DNA from: Halocaridina rubra
Lineage: Eukaryota; Arthropoda; Malacostraca; Decapoda; Atyidae
DNA: 64,000 bases
Assembly: GCA_037179515.1 (NCBI GenBank)
Contig: JAXCGZ010013612.1
Coordinates: 1-64,000, forward strand
Direction of reading: 5' to 3'
Each line of letters begins with the position of its first letter. The stretch's first letter is position 1. Of this stretch, positions 17,683 through 31,205 are shown piece after piece. Made by a program: the position numbers and the translations under genes. The notes under the pieces were generated by a model. That model did not search any database, had not been told where the DNA came from, and was given only the letters and a program-made list of their open reading frames with translations.

Positions 17683-18150
17683 TTATCTGAATTCATAAAT
17701 TTGGACACTGTGTTCGGGTACGTGGGTAAGGTTCAGAGACTGATACCTGAAAGAATAATCAGGAATCAATCAAAAGTGGTCATTTCCAGTACTATAGAGT
17801 AAAGGTGAAGTCAAAATTTCACACTTGGAAGTCATATACACAGCAAATATATGAAGTAGCATTAACATTACAACTATGAACGTTTATCTTTAAAAATCAT
17901 ACATGTATATAACTTACCATTCAGAAGTTCTATGGTAATAATAACCATCGATGGTGGCATTGCTTTTCTGAAAACATATATAATAAAATCCTGCAAAAGA
18001 AGCTCCATTTATATCCTTCACAGTGTGGTCAGGTACTAAAAAGTGTTCTTTCCATCTCATGAAGACGTGCTCGGAATCCCTTAATACGCTATAGTCAAAA
18101 GTGTCGGAGTTGAAGGTTTTGGCATACTGATAAAATGGAGGAAATTTCCC
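17683..18150 (-). CDS. GID4: GID4 homologue, last two coding exons (CTLH/GID ubiquitin ligase substrate receptor)
   Basis: GID4 is the beta-barrel subunit that brings proteins with an N-terminal proline or similar degron to the CTLH/GID E3 ligase. Exon A is 18150-17918: acceptor CTTCTTTTCAG, then [45 protein letters not shown] and GYYYHRTSE, with donor GTAAGT after TG of a split Trp codon. Intron: 17917-17747 (171 bp, GT-AG). Exon B is 17746-17683: it completes the Trp, then [20 protein letters not shown] and TAA. This matches the end of animal GID4, including its exact C-terminus. The degron-contacting Glu of KEHF and Tyr of FYYICF (Glu237 and Tyr258 in human numbering, from memory) are kept. 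Frame and splice sites are intact, so the gene is probably live. Upstream exons were not found; they may lie in more divergent sequence or outside the window. Confidence 0.93.
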
Positions 18151-19499
18151 CTGAAAAGAAGCGGTTTGGCAATCACTCATAATACGGTAAATAGTAATCA
18201 TCTTGCTGCATCCACACACAAAAAATTATAAACAATTTCAAGGGATCATAAGTCTAAAGCCCTGTAAAACTTTGACAAAAAGCATAATTTGCTAATTATA
18301 GCTCTGATGTCCCATTACGATGATCACCAGAGAAGTTCTTCTGTATTTAAATATTCAGACACAAACCCATGGCATACTTCAGTTTGTATACAACCCACAC
18401 CTTCTTATTTATTACAATTCAACTAATTTATCCGTAAAGGTTAGGTTTAGATACAAATGTATTCTACACCTGGAGTCTGGAGAAATAAACTGTGGGAATT
18501 TTTCTTGCCATGATTAAAGTAAGTGTTAACAGACACCAAGGATTGTGTATGAAATTTTCATACAAAGAAAGACATAATTTGCAGGTTCTGTAATGCAACT
18601 ACGCAAAAATATCTTCTTTATTTCACCTGATCTCACCTCTGCTTTAACAATAGAGCTCATGAGCCTGGAGTACTAATAATATCTTCATAACATTCAACAG
18701 CTGTAATTTTTTTTTTTTACTATTACCATTATGGAGGTGGACACATCTGAGCTGGGGTATTAAGACTGGATGCCCTTCCTAACAACATGCAGTGGGCTCG
18801 ATTGCTGGTCTGTCACTTCTAAATTTGAGTATTCTAACCAAAACACTACTAACTTCAGTATTAGTGAAGGATCTTGTATTTAGTAATTCACAATAGGGTT
18901 TGGCAGTACCTCCATTTCTTCCAATGTTTACAGTCATATGACTAATTCACAAGAGAAATTGGAGATATATATACAATGGCAAAGCAATTAACATACATCA
19001 TGCTCAATGTATTCCTACTACAATATAAAAAAAAAAGAAAAGAAAGGACAAGAAAGAGTTTTACAACACCATCAAAATTTACTCTTCGAGGCTCTATACC
19101 GTACTTTTTAATATAATAATCATAAAATTAAATACATACCAGTAGCATCAGCCAAGCAGGATAGAAGGGGGGGACATGTGGCAACCCTGAACCCTATACC
19201 TACGGATTGAACTAGGTAAGCCTGTGTTTCCCAAAGGTGATCTCTCCAGGTTAGACGTATATGGAAATTTATAATTTTAAATCGGGAGCAATTCCCTCTG
19301 GCGCTAATTAAGTGTAATTCAATATCTGGCATTATTTTCAGTCTTGCCATATATGTATCCAGTGTTTATTCAAGGTGTAGAGTTAGTATTTATCATAATA
19401 TTGAGAGGAGTGGTACAACATTTTGCTCTGAAGCGCAGCTGATCGCTTGCACAGCAGAGGAGGCTAATGACTGCCATATGATTATGATGAATAATATAG
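18151..19499. other. GID4 intron/flank; one short dispersed-repeat tail
   Basis: No further exon recognised. At 18735-18790 the sequence gactggatgcccttcctaac resembles the 3' tail shared by many SINEs and LINEs; its body is not recognisable. No supported feature at 18830-19499. Confidence 0.4.
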
Positions 19500-20555
19500 A
19501 AAGTGATTCTAATTAACTAGATAGTGCGGATGTAGGCTAAGATACAGAATGTGATGCTTTAGAGGAAAAGTATCATAAACTAATGTGGAGAAGACCAACA
19601 CGTGGAAGTGTTGTGGCAGTGGCGAAACTGCTATTAGTGTTGGTGCTGATGGAGAATCTGAAACTGCATGAGTGAAATAGTGACTATGACATCTGTAGTT
19701 GATCATGATTCAAGAGAAAATGAAGAAGTTGATGATCTTACAGTACTAAGTGTGAACAGAAAAGTGATGAGGAACGAGAGGTATCTTCCACCAGCATCAT
19801 TTAGTAGGGTGGAGAGTGCTGGAGATGGAGATGGTTCTCGTTTGCAGCAGGAAACTACATGTTTGTCACTCAGAAGAGGGGACAGTGACAGTGAGAGTGA
19901 ACCTGATTTAGGAGCTGAATAACAGTACTCATTTGGCAAAATAGATGAAGGTGATAACCACACATATGATACTTGCATCATACATAGAAAAATGCGGGGT
20001 CGACCTTATGATCTTGTGTGACAACTGAAAGTTGTCAAAGCGCTTAGAAAGCAGGTGGGGGTGAGTTAGACACACCCCCCTGGAACTGGGAGTCACCTAC
20101 AAGATTCACACCAACTGAGTTTTATATGACAGTAGTTATTCTGGCATTACTAATTCCTGTTCTGTGAGAGAAGCATCGGAGGAAGCTACTTATTCTCTAA
20201 AGGTTTTTTGAACCAAACATTATGGATCTGATTGTGATTGAAACAAATTAGTAATACCAGTTTCGTAGAACCTAAACCTTCATCCCGTACACGACTGGCA
20301 AGTTCTGAAAGCACTACAAGAGAGGCATTATGTCTGTTAGAAAGACACTTTCCAGAACCTCTTCCACCAACAGGATATGTAAAATAACAAAGACGCATTT
20401 TTCATGTCTGCAATACTGCAACATGAAGACCTAACAAAATCATGAAAACATATTACAGTATGTGTGCAGGGATTGTGACTCAGCTTTGTGCATTTCTCAA
20501 TGTTTCATGGAGTACCACACAGTCCGAAATTACCAGATCCTAATCTAGTAACGTA
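19500..20555 (+). pseudogene. piggyBac-like transposase, decayed
   Basis: The C-terminal part is recognisable. RFFEPNIMDLIVIETN (about 20199-20247) matches the piggyBac LFF...DLIVEETN segment. Directly after come LLERHFPEPLPPTG (about 20337-20380) and VCRDCDSALCISQCFMEYHT (about 20462-20522), the Cys-rich domain that ends piggyBac transposases. The catalytic domain between ETN and the C-terminus is deleted and frames shift at least twice. Upstream, 19668-19922 encodes an acidic/serine stretch (DSDSESEPDLGAE) that could be the N-terminal region; that part is inference. Confidence 0.65.
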
Positions 20556-22088
20556 CACCTAATTTGCCTTTTATGCGTGTTTATATTCCGCGAAATTGGA
20601 ATAACACCCCTAAAGAATAATAGTAAAAAAATACGAAATACACGAATAACGCCCATGCAAAAAAAAAAAAAAAAAAAAAATTCTCATTTTAGTAAATTAT
20701 CGACCGCCTCGGAGGTACTTTTCCGCCATGCTGCCATGTGCTTCAGTGCCTCTTTACCCAGCATACTGCATGAATATATTGCTTGTTCTAACTGTGTTTG
20801 TGTTAAGGTTTGTATATTGTCAGGAAAAAAGCGTGCGAGAGCGCATCAGCTGATACGGAGGCGGCAAAATGTTTGCAGATAGAGATTCGTTCCTCCCGCA
20901 TCCTCCTCCTATTCTACTGCTTAATGCGATTGGATATTATGGAAAGAATGCAAAAAAAGCATTAAAAACAAACAGCAAACAAACTTGCGATATAATACTG
21001 TCGGGGAAATAGCGTGCGTGAGTGCATCAGCTGATACAGAGGCAGCAAAAACATTTGCTAATAGAGGTTTGTTCACCCGCATCCTCCTCCTCTTCTACTG
21101 CTTGATACGATCGGATATTATAGAGAGAATGGAAAAAATGCTAAGTACAGTACGTGGATGAGCATTAAGAACACACAGCAAACAAACTTGCGATATAATA
21201 TCGTCAGGGATATTGCGTGTGAGAGTGCATCAGCTGATATGGAGGCGGAAAAACGTTTGCAGATAGAGATTCGTTCTCTCGTATCCTCCTCCTCTTCTAC
21301 CGCTTAATGCGATCGGATATTATGGAGAGAATGGAAAAACTGCATTAAGAATAAACAGCAATCAAACTTGCGATATAATATCGTCAGAGAAATAGCGTGC
21401 GAGAGTGCATCAGCTGATATGGAGGTGGAAAAACGTTTGCAGACAGAGGTTCGTTTTCCCGCATCCTCCTCCTCTTTTACCGCTTAATGCAATTGGATAT
21501 TATGGAGAGAATGGAAATAAAGCATTAAAAACAAACAGCTAACAAACTTGCCATATAATATCGTCAGGAAAGAGCGTGCGAGAGCAAAAACGTTTGCAGA
21601 TAGAGGTTCGTTCTCCCACATCCTCCTCCTCTTCTACTGCTTAATGCGATCGGATATTATGGAGAGAATGGAAAAAAAGCATTATGAACAAACAGCAAAC
21701 AAACTTGCCATATAATATCGTCAGGGAAAAGCGTGCGAGAGCAAAAACGTTTGCAGATAGATATGCACGTCCCAGTGTATGCTTGTTGCCCACCGCATAA
21801 TAGAGTGCATTAATTAATTTACTGTACAGGAAATCTGTATATCTTTTATACTCTACACTATTTGTATGTTAATATAAATAACTACAGGTCTTTCTGCTTT
21901 AATATGTACTTATAAAATATGTTTTATTTATCTTATATCATTGGCATAATGTGTCTATGTACGGTTGAGAAACGTATCTATGTCCATTATCATTGTTTCT
22001 TATGGAAAATGACTCATTACATTACGCGATTTTCACATTACCCGTCACTTCTCAGAACCTATCTTCGCGTTATTCCAGGAACTAGGTG
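20556..22088 (+). mobile_element. Tig4 derivative A (non-autonomous, carries satellite)
   Basis: 1,533 bp flanked by TA. The left end is CACCTAATTTGCC; the right end on the minus strand is CACCTAGTTCC. The left 150 bp match 41935-42080 (ataatagtaaaaaaat, cgcctcggagg) and the right 320 bp match 47520-47857. The middle is replaced by five units of the transposase-derived satellite. Confidence 0.75.
20816..21770 (+). repeat. Transposase-derived satellite, block 1
   Basis: Five units, marked by ggatattatgg at about 20932, 21112, 21314, 21494 and 21652, so the period is 158-202 bp. Each unit joins three parts of the Tig4 transposon: gatattatggagagaatgg (as 44139-44158), cagcaaacaaacttg to cgtcagggaaa (as 44187-44222), and catcagctgatacgg plus gcggcaaaacg (as 44370-44394). 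These run into tttgcagatagaggttcg (as 46382-46398 and 46582-46600). Confidence 0.85.
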
Positions 22089-22648
22089 TACATATATTTA
22101 TATGAATTCCGATATATAATATAGAAGTCACTGATAAGAGAAAATTTCATATTTAGTTCCATGAGTATAGTATGGTGAAGTATTTCATTTGAAATTTATA
22201 AAAAAATTTAATAACTTTTTATTTTCAACCACCTGCTCTAAATTTACTTTTTATAAAACTATTGAAAAAATGTATATATGTACAGTACATAATGTTTTGA
22301 AGCGATTCCACATACAAATATATATAAAAAAAGGCAATCTTAACAATAGCACAGTGGATTACATCGGAAAGAAAATGATTTCTTTTGAAAGTTATACAAC
22401 CGCTTACTAAAATTTTCAAAATTTTATCGAACAAAGGTAAATACATAATTGCTTTTCATGCGATTCAATATAAAAATACAAAAAGAAATGCAATGCCAGT
22501 AATAGTGTTGTGTCATATATCAAAAGTGAATTATTTCTTTTGAATGCTATTAAGAAGGGAATAAGTTTTATTTTTAACTACTGGCTTTTTTATAAAACTT
22601 TGAGAAAAAAATAAAATAAAATATATACATTATATATATATACATATA

Positions 22649-22652
<4 letters not shown>
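22089..22652. repeat. Dispersed AT-rich repeat
   Basis: It resembles 47935-48265 in inverse orientation (data such as gcaatgccagtaatag against ctattactggcattgc-like sequence, and ataaaattttgaaa segments) and weakly 30417-30540. The unit seems internally duplicated. No coding frame of note; family unknown. Confidence 0.5.

Positions 22653-22737
<85 letters not shown>
22653..22737. repeat. (AT)n microsatellite
   Basis: AT tract ending exactly at the Tig2 terminus. Confidence 0.98.
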
Positions 22738-22740
<3 letters not shown>

Positions 22741-22904
22741 GTATACCTCACCCAACGTCGTTAATTGGTTCCAGGAGAGACGACTTAAGTCGAAAAACGA
22801 TTTAAATCGAGTTAGCTTGTCTCTAGGCTAGCCTAGATATACAGATTTACAGTAGTAGTAGTAGTATAGTTGGGTGGGATATGCCTTTTGCAATGGCTCC
22901 CAAG

Positions 22905-23222
22905 TCTTGCTTTTGCTTTACTAAATTGTTTGTGCAGTTTTTATTATTTGATTTCTTTTTCTACAAATTCTTTTTATAAATTTTTTTCTTTCTTTGACGT
23001 CTTTTTCACTACAATATCTAAATAACAATATATTAGCAATTATTTCAATTTTCTTTTCTATATATGGTTGTGCTAAAAAACTATATTCTGTTCTTATTTG
23101 TGCATATGCTTCACAAAATAGTAGAAAATGTTCTAGGCTCTCTTCACATTGTTCACACGTTGGGCAGGTAGTATCTTTATTTTTAAATTTATGTACAGTA
23201 AACAAATTAATGAACTCTATTA
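22905..23222 (-). pseudogene. LINE C-terminal zinc-finger fragment
   Basis: CPTCEQCEESLEHFLLFC followed by Y-x-x-x-R matches the Cx2C...H...C finger near the end of Jockey/I-type LINE proteins; a basic tail ERKKFIKRICRKRNQ ends it. The frame continues upstream into transposon sequence that is clearly not coding, so the longer frame to 23289 is a chance fusion. Confidence 0.55.
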
Positions 23223-23252
23223 TGCCATTGGCAACAGGCTTAGCATGGTGGC

Positions 23253-23450
23253 CAGTGTTGCCAGATAAAGCGGATGTTTTTATTTTCAAATGTATGGCAC
23301 ATTTTAAGATATATATTAATTACAAGATGGTAGTACTGTAATTTAAATAAAAATGTACTTCATCTTTAAGATACTTGAAATAACTTACCAGCTTACATGT
23401 ATGTTTTTTATATTTATCATTTATATCATTTATGTATTTTAGCAACACTG
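23253..23450. mobile_element. hAT-type MITE with 8-bp target duplication
   Basis: 198 bp with ends CAGTGTTGCCAGA and (minus) CAGTGTTGCTA. It is flanked by a perfect 8-bp duplication ATGGTGGC (23245-23252 and 23451-23458). This matches hAT habits. The same element occurs at 40988-41189. Confidence 0.85.
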
Positions 23451-23458
23451 ATGGTGGC

Positions 23459-24443
23459 AGTGAGGACGAGGCTGCATACGTTTTGTCACTCTTCCGTATC
23501 AGCTAATGCACCCTCAGACGCTATTTCCCTGACAATATTATATTAAAAATATGTTTGCTCTTTGTTCTTAATGCTTTTTTTCAATTTTCTTCATAATATC
23601 CGATTGCATTAAGCGGTAGAAGATGAGTAGGATGCGGGAGAACGAATTTCTATCGGCAAACGTTTTGCTACTTCCGTATCAGCTGATGCACCCTCACACG
23701 CTATTTCCCTGACGATATTATATTAAAAATATGTTTGGTTTTTGTTCTTAATGCTTTTATTCAATTTTCTTCATAATATCCGATTGCATTAAGCGGTAGA
23801 AGATGAGTAGGATGCAGGAGAACGAACCTCTATCAGCAAACGTTTTGCTACTTCCGTATCAGCTGATGCACCCTTACATGCTATTTCCCTAACAATATTA
23901 TATTAAAAATAACTTTGCTGTTTGTTCTTAATACTTTTATTCAATTTTCTTCATAATATCCGATTGCATTAAGCGGTAGAAGAAGAGTAGGATGCGGGAG
24001 AACGAACCAGTGCTGCCAGGTCAAGCTGTCAAATATTCCCTAGATTCGCTTACAAAATTTCCTTATTTGGCTCAAAATATCCCCGTCATAGATACATATA
24101 CAAGGCTATATACATTTCAATTTCTTCATCTCAATTACCACACAGAGTAAAAATATACAGAATTAGAATAATAATAGCTAGTTCTCCAGAATTTCCCTCT
24201 TTCATTTTTGGATTTTCCCTAGATTTTAGTGAATTTTCAAGTTTCTTCGCTGTTTCCCTGTACCCACCTGAATTTCCCTAAAACAAGGAAATATCCCTGT
24301 ACCTGGCAGCCTATGAACGAACCTCTATCGGCAAACATTTTGCTACTTCCGTATCAGCTGATGCACCCTCACACGCTATTTCCCTAACAATATTATATTA
24401 AAAATAACTTAGCTGTTTGTTCTTAATGCTTTTTTCAATTAGG
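23459..24443 (-). repeat. Transposase-derived satellite, block 2
   Basis: About four units in inverse orientation (tattccgtatcagctgatgc-like segments at about 23500, 23675, 23855 and 24345), interrupted by the MITE at 24008-24314. The period is 178-182 bp. Confidence 0.85.
24008..24314. mobile_element. hAT-type MITE inside the satellite, 8-bp target duplication
   Basis: 307 bp with ends CAGTGCTGCCAGGT and (minus) ATAGGCTGCCAGGT. It is flanked by perfect GAACGAAC at 24000-24007 and 24315-24322. The target is a satellite unit, so the insertion is younger than the array. Confidence 0.88.
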
Positions 24444-24887
24444 TGCCATGGGGGCAAAATATAAGGTCACAAATGAATGAGAATGAGAGTAGCCAATAAA
24501 CAGACATATACCATGCATAAACTAATCAATTCAAAACAATAGCGGTTTCGCGGGAATGGCGAGTGACGACGCCTAACGGTAGATATTGGAACTACTGTAT
24601 GTATTTTAATAAGATTTTATATGTTTTATTCTTATTTATTGCACAATAACATGATATTATGTGCTTTTGTTTTTATTTATTGTACAGTAACATGATTTCA
24701 TGTGCTTTTAATGGTTTTCTAGTGATATTATGATTCCAATATTTGTAGCGGACAGACGTAAAGTTGATTATAATGACAGAAACTTAATTTTTTTTTTTCC
24801 ATATATATTTTTTAAAACCGACGTAAAATCGAGAACGACTTAACTCGAAACGACTTAAGCCAAGGTATACCTGTATATATATACTGT

Positions 24888-24892
<5 letters not shown>

Positions 24893-24952
<60 letters not shown>
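24893..24952. repeat. (AT)n microsatellite
   Basis: AT tract between the Tig2 end and the tRNA-like array. Confidence 0.98.
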
Positions 24953-24953
<1 letters not shown>

Positions 24954-25003
24954 CCAAGCAAGCACATTACATATGTGAAAACATGAATATTTTTTTTTTT
25001 TTT

Positions 25004-25074
25004 ACCCCGACCGGGACTCGAACCTAGGACTTATGATTACTAAGTCAAGGCGCTACCACTACACCACAGAAGGT
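25004..25074 (-). repeat. tRNA-like unit
   Basis: Same A-box and perfect B-box as at 12953-13023. Confidence 0.65.
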
Positions 25075-25388
25075 TAAAAGGAATCCAACCTTATAGCTTA
25101 TATCTGCTATACTTAGGAATGAACGCATTCTAACTGAATGCCACTATGTTCATATTACAGATTCCCCAACCTCACTCGTGGCTTCATTATAATAATAATA
25201 ATAATAATAAACTTTATTTCCATTTTACAATGGGTATTCGTCAGCCAGGACAAGCCCCAACCCCCCACTGTGATGTCCACCCACAGCATTATAGCATTTA
25301 ACTCAAGTCCCAATCTCATTCGGGACATGAAATAACCAAGCAAGCACATTACATATGTGAAAACATGAATAATATTTTTTTTTTTTTT

Positions 25389-25459
25389 ACCCCGACCGGG
25401 ACTCGAACCTAGGACTTATGATTACTAAGTAAAGGCGCTACCACTACACCACAGAAGGT
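25389..25459 (-). repeat. tRNA-like unit
   Basis: 385 bp from the previous head; the extra length is the (TAA)n/SINE insertion. Confidence 0.65.
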
Positions 25460-25600
25460 TAAAAGGAATCCAACCTTATAGCTTATATCTGCTATACTTA
25501 GGAATGAACGCATTCTAACTGAATGCCACTATGTTCATATTACAGATTCCCCAACCTCAATCGTGGCTTCATTATAGCATTTAATTCAAGTCCCAATCTC

Positions 25601-25755
25601 TAGTGATATTATGATTCCAATATTTGTAGCAGACAGACGTAAAGTTCATTATAATGACGTAAACTTAATTTTTTTTTTTCCCATATATATTTTTGAAAAC
25701 CGACGTAAAATTGAGAATGACTTAACTCGAAACGACTTAAGCCAAGGTATACCTG
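25601..25755 (-). repeat. Duplicate of the Tig2 5' end
   Basis: The sequence from tagtgatattatgattcc to ggtatacctg nearly repeats 24720-24873. It is inserted between minus and plus tRNA-like units, so this end was duplicated together with its neighbours. Confidence 0.8.
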
Positions 25756-25999
25756 TATAAGTCCTAGGTTCGAGTCCCGGTCAGGGTAAAAAAAAAAAAA
25801 ATATTATTCATGTTTTCACATATGTAATGTGCTTGCTTGGTAATTTCATGGCCCGAATGAGATTGGGACTTGAATTAAATACTATAATGAAGCCACGAGT
25901 GAGGTTGGGGAATCTGTAATATGAAAATAGTGGCCTTCAGTTAGAATGCGTTCATTCCTAAGTATAGCAGATATAAGCTATAAGGTTGGATTCCTTTTA

Positions 26000-26069
26000 A
26001 CCTTCTGTGGTGTAGTGGTAGCGCCCTGCTTAGTAATCATAAGTCCTAGGTTCGAGTCCCGGTCGGGGT
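26000..26069 (+). repeat. tRNA-like unit
   Basis: Plus-strand copy; the anticodon-side stem is shortened (cctgcttagtaatcataag). A partial head also sits at 25767-25798. Confidence 0.6.
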
Positions 26070-26082
26070 AAAAAAAAAAAAA

Positions 26083-29696
<3,614 letters not shown>

Positions 29697-30029
29697 GTTC
29701 ATCATGGAGGTCTGGTTCTGGGACTAGCTGCGATAGGTGAATGTCCGCAAAGTAGGAGCACAAAAGAAAAATAATTAATTAAAAAAATAATAAAAATAAT
29801 AATTATTGACACCAGGACGGGCCAAAAAAATAATAAAATAAAACCGCCTTTATCGGGCCTGGGCATGAAGAATACATAAAGTAAAGAGAAACAGAGATGG
29901 AGAGTGTAATGACCTGTCAGATGTGAAGGGATTATAAAAGATGTGTAATGAATATCCAATTCTTTGCTGGGTTTTAATATACCTCTGCATTACTTTCATG
30001 ATGTCTATTCCAAAAATTCTCCTTAGATC

Positions 30030-30070
<41 letters not shown>

Positions 30071-30282
30071 GGCAACAATAATTTTCCTGTAATGATGATT
30101 GTGGAGATTATTATGATTACTCTTATTATTATTACTATTATTATTTTTGTTATTATTATTATTATTATTATTATCATTATTATTACGAATTTGTCATTAA
30201 ACCATTATTTTTACAATAAATAATGTAGTTTTAGTTGAATGCACAAGAGTTAATTAAAGCTGTTTCTCTCTCTCTCTCTCTA

Positions 30283-30336
30283 GGTCAAATAGCAAACAAA
30301 CTTTCGATATAATATCGTCAGGGAAATACGTGTAGA

Positions 30337-30338
<2 letters not shown>
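30283..30338 (+). repeat. Fragment of the transposase-derived satellite
   Basis: agcaaacaaactttcgatat and cgtcagggaaatacgtg match part of one satellite unit. It lies at a (CT)n end and runs into an AT tract. Confidence 0.75.

Positions 30339-30416
<78 letters not shown>
30339..30416. repeat. (AT)n microsatellite
   Basis: AT tract inside the material inserted in the composite element; weak similarity to the 22.1-22.6 kb repeat follows. Confidence 0.98.
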
Positions 30417-30419
<3 letters not shown>

Positions 30420-30612
30420 GGTATTTCATATAAGTTTCCCATGAATACAGTATGATAAACGTTTTCTTTGAACGAATTGTATACGTTTTGTTTTTCCCTT
30501 AGTTGACACTATTTATGTTAAGATTTCGCGCAATAGATAGAATAGTGTTTAGAGCAAAGGAATATTAATAATACTATAATCTTGAATATTAGATATATAT
30601 ACCCCAAGCAAA

Positions 30613-30790
<178 letters not shown>

Positions 30791-30991
30791 TAATAATAAA
30801 CTTACCTCCATTTTAAATTCACTCTGTCTTCATTTCCAGATGGAACTTTAAAAGGATGCATCTCTCTCTCTCTCTCTCTCTCTCTCCAACATTCTATTCG
30901 ACCCAACCCCCCAAACTCCCTTTGTCCCGGCCAACTAAGGAGGGGCAATGTAAAGTAAATAAACCTACAGACATACACACAATGATGAGAC

Positions 30992-31050
<59 letters not shown>

Positions 31051-31108
31051 TTTAATAATCTCCACAATCATTATCAAAGGAAAATTATTGTCGCCAATAA
31101 TGATGATG

Positions 31109-31169
<61 letters not shown>

Positions 31170-31205
31170 CATCTAAGGAGAATTTTTGGAATAGACATCA
31201 TGAAA

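Larger units (their letters stand above)
22738..24873 (-). mobile_element. Tig2 element, copy a (transposase core lost, satellite inside)
   Basis: The ends CAGGTATACCTCACCCAACG (plus) and CAGGTATACCTTGG (minus) lie between TA-rich flanks. The inner left end ttaattggttccagg is typical of Tigger termini. On the minus strand the leader (24600-24445) and start ATGGCACC match those of copy b at 49290-49445, but nothing of the transposase follows. Satellite, a hAT MITE and a LINE fragment fill the interior. Confidence 0.8.

Noticed and set aside
18151..22000. Upstream GID4 exons (the region before GKF, expected to hold an EEYPTL-like and a DRKHW-like segment)
   Set aside because: Looked on the minus strand by eye and saw neither; a frame at 19120-19350 has no resemblance.
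22921..23289. A 122-codon zinc-finger gene
   Set aside because: The first third is non-coding transposon 3' sequence; only the LINE-type finger segment is meaningful.
20816..24440. CRISPR-like array
   Set aside because: The period of 158-202 bp is nearly all repeat with no spacers, and the units derive from a transposon in a eukaryotic context.
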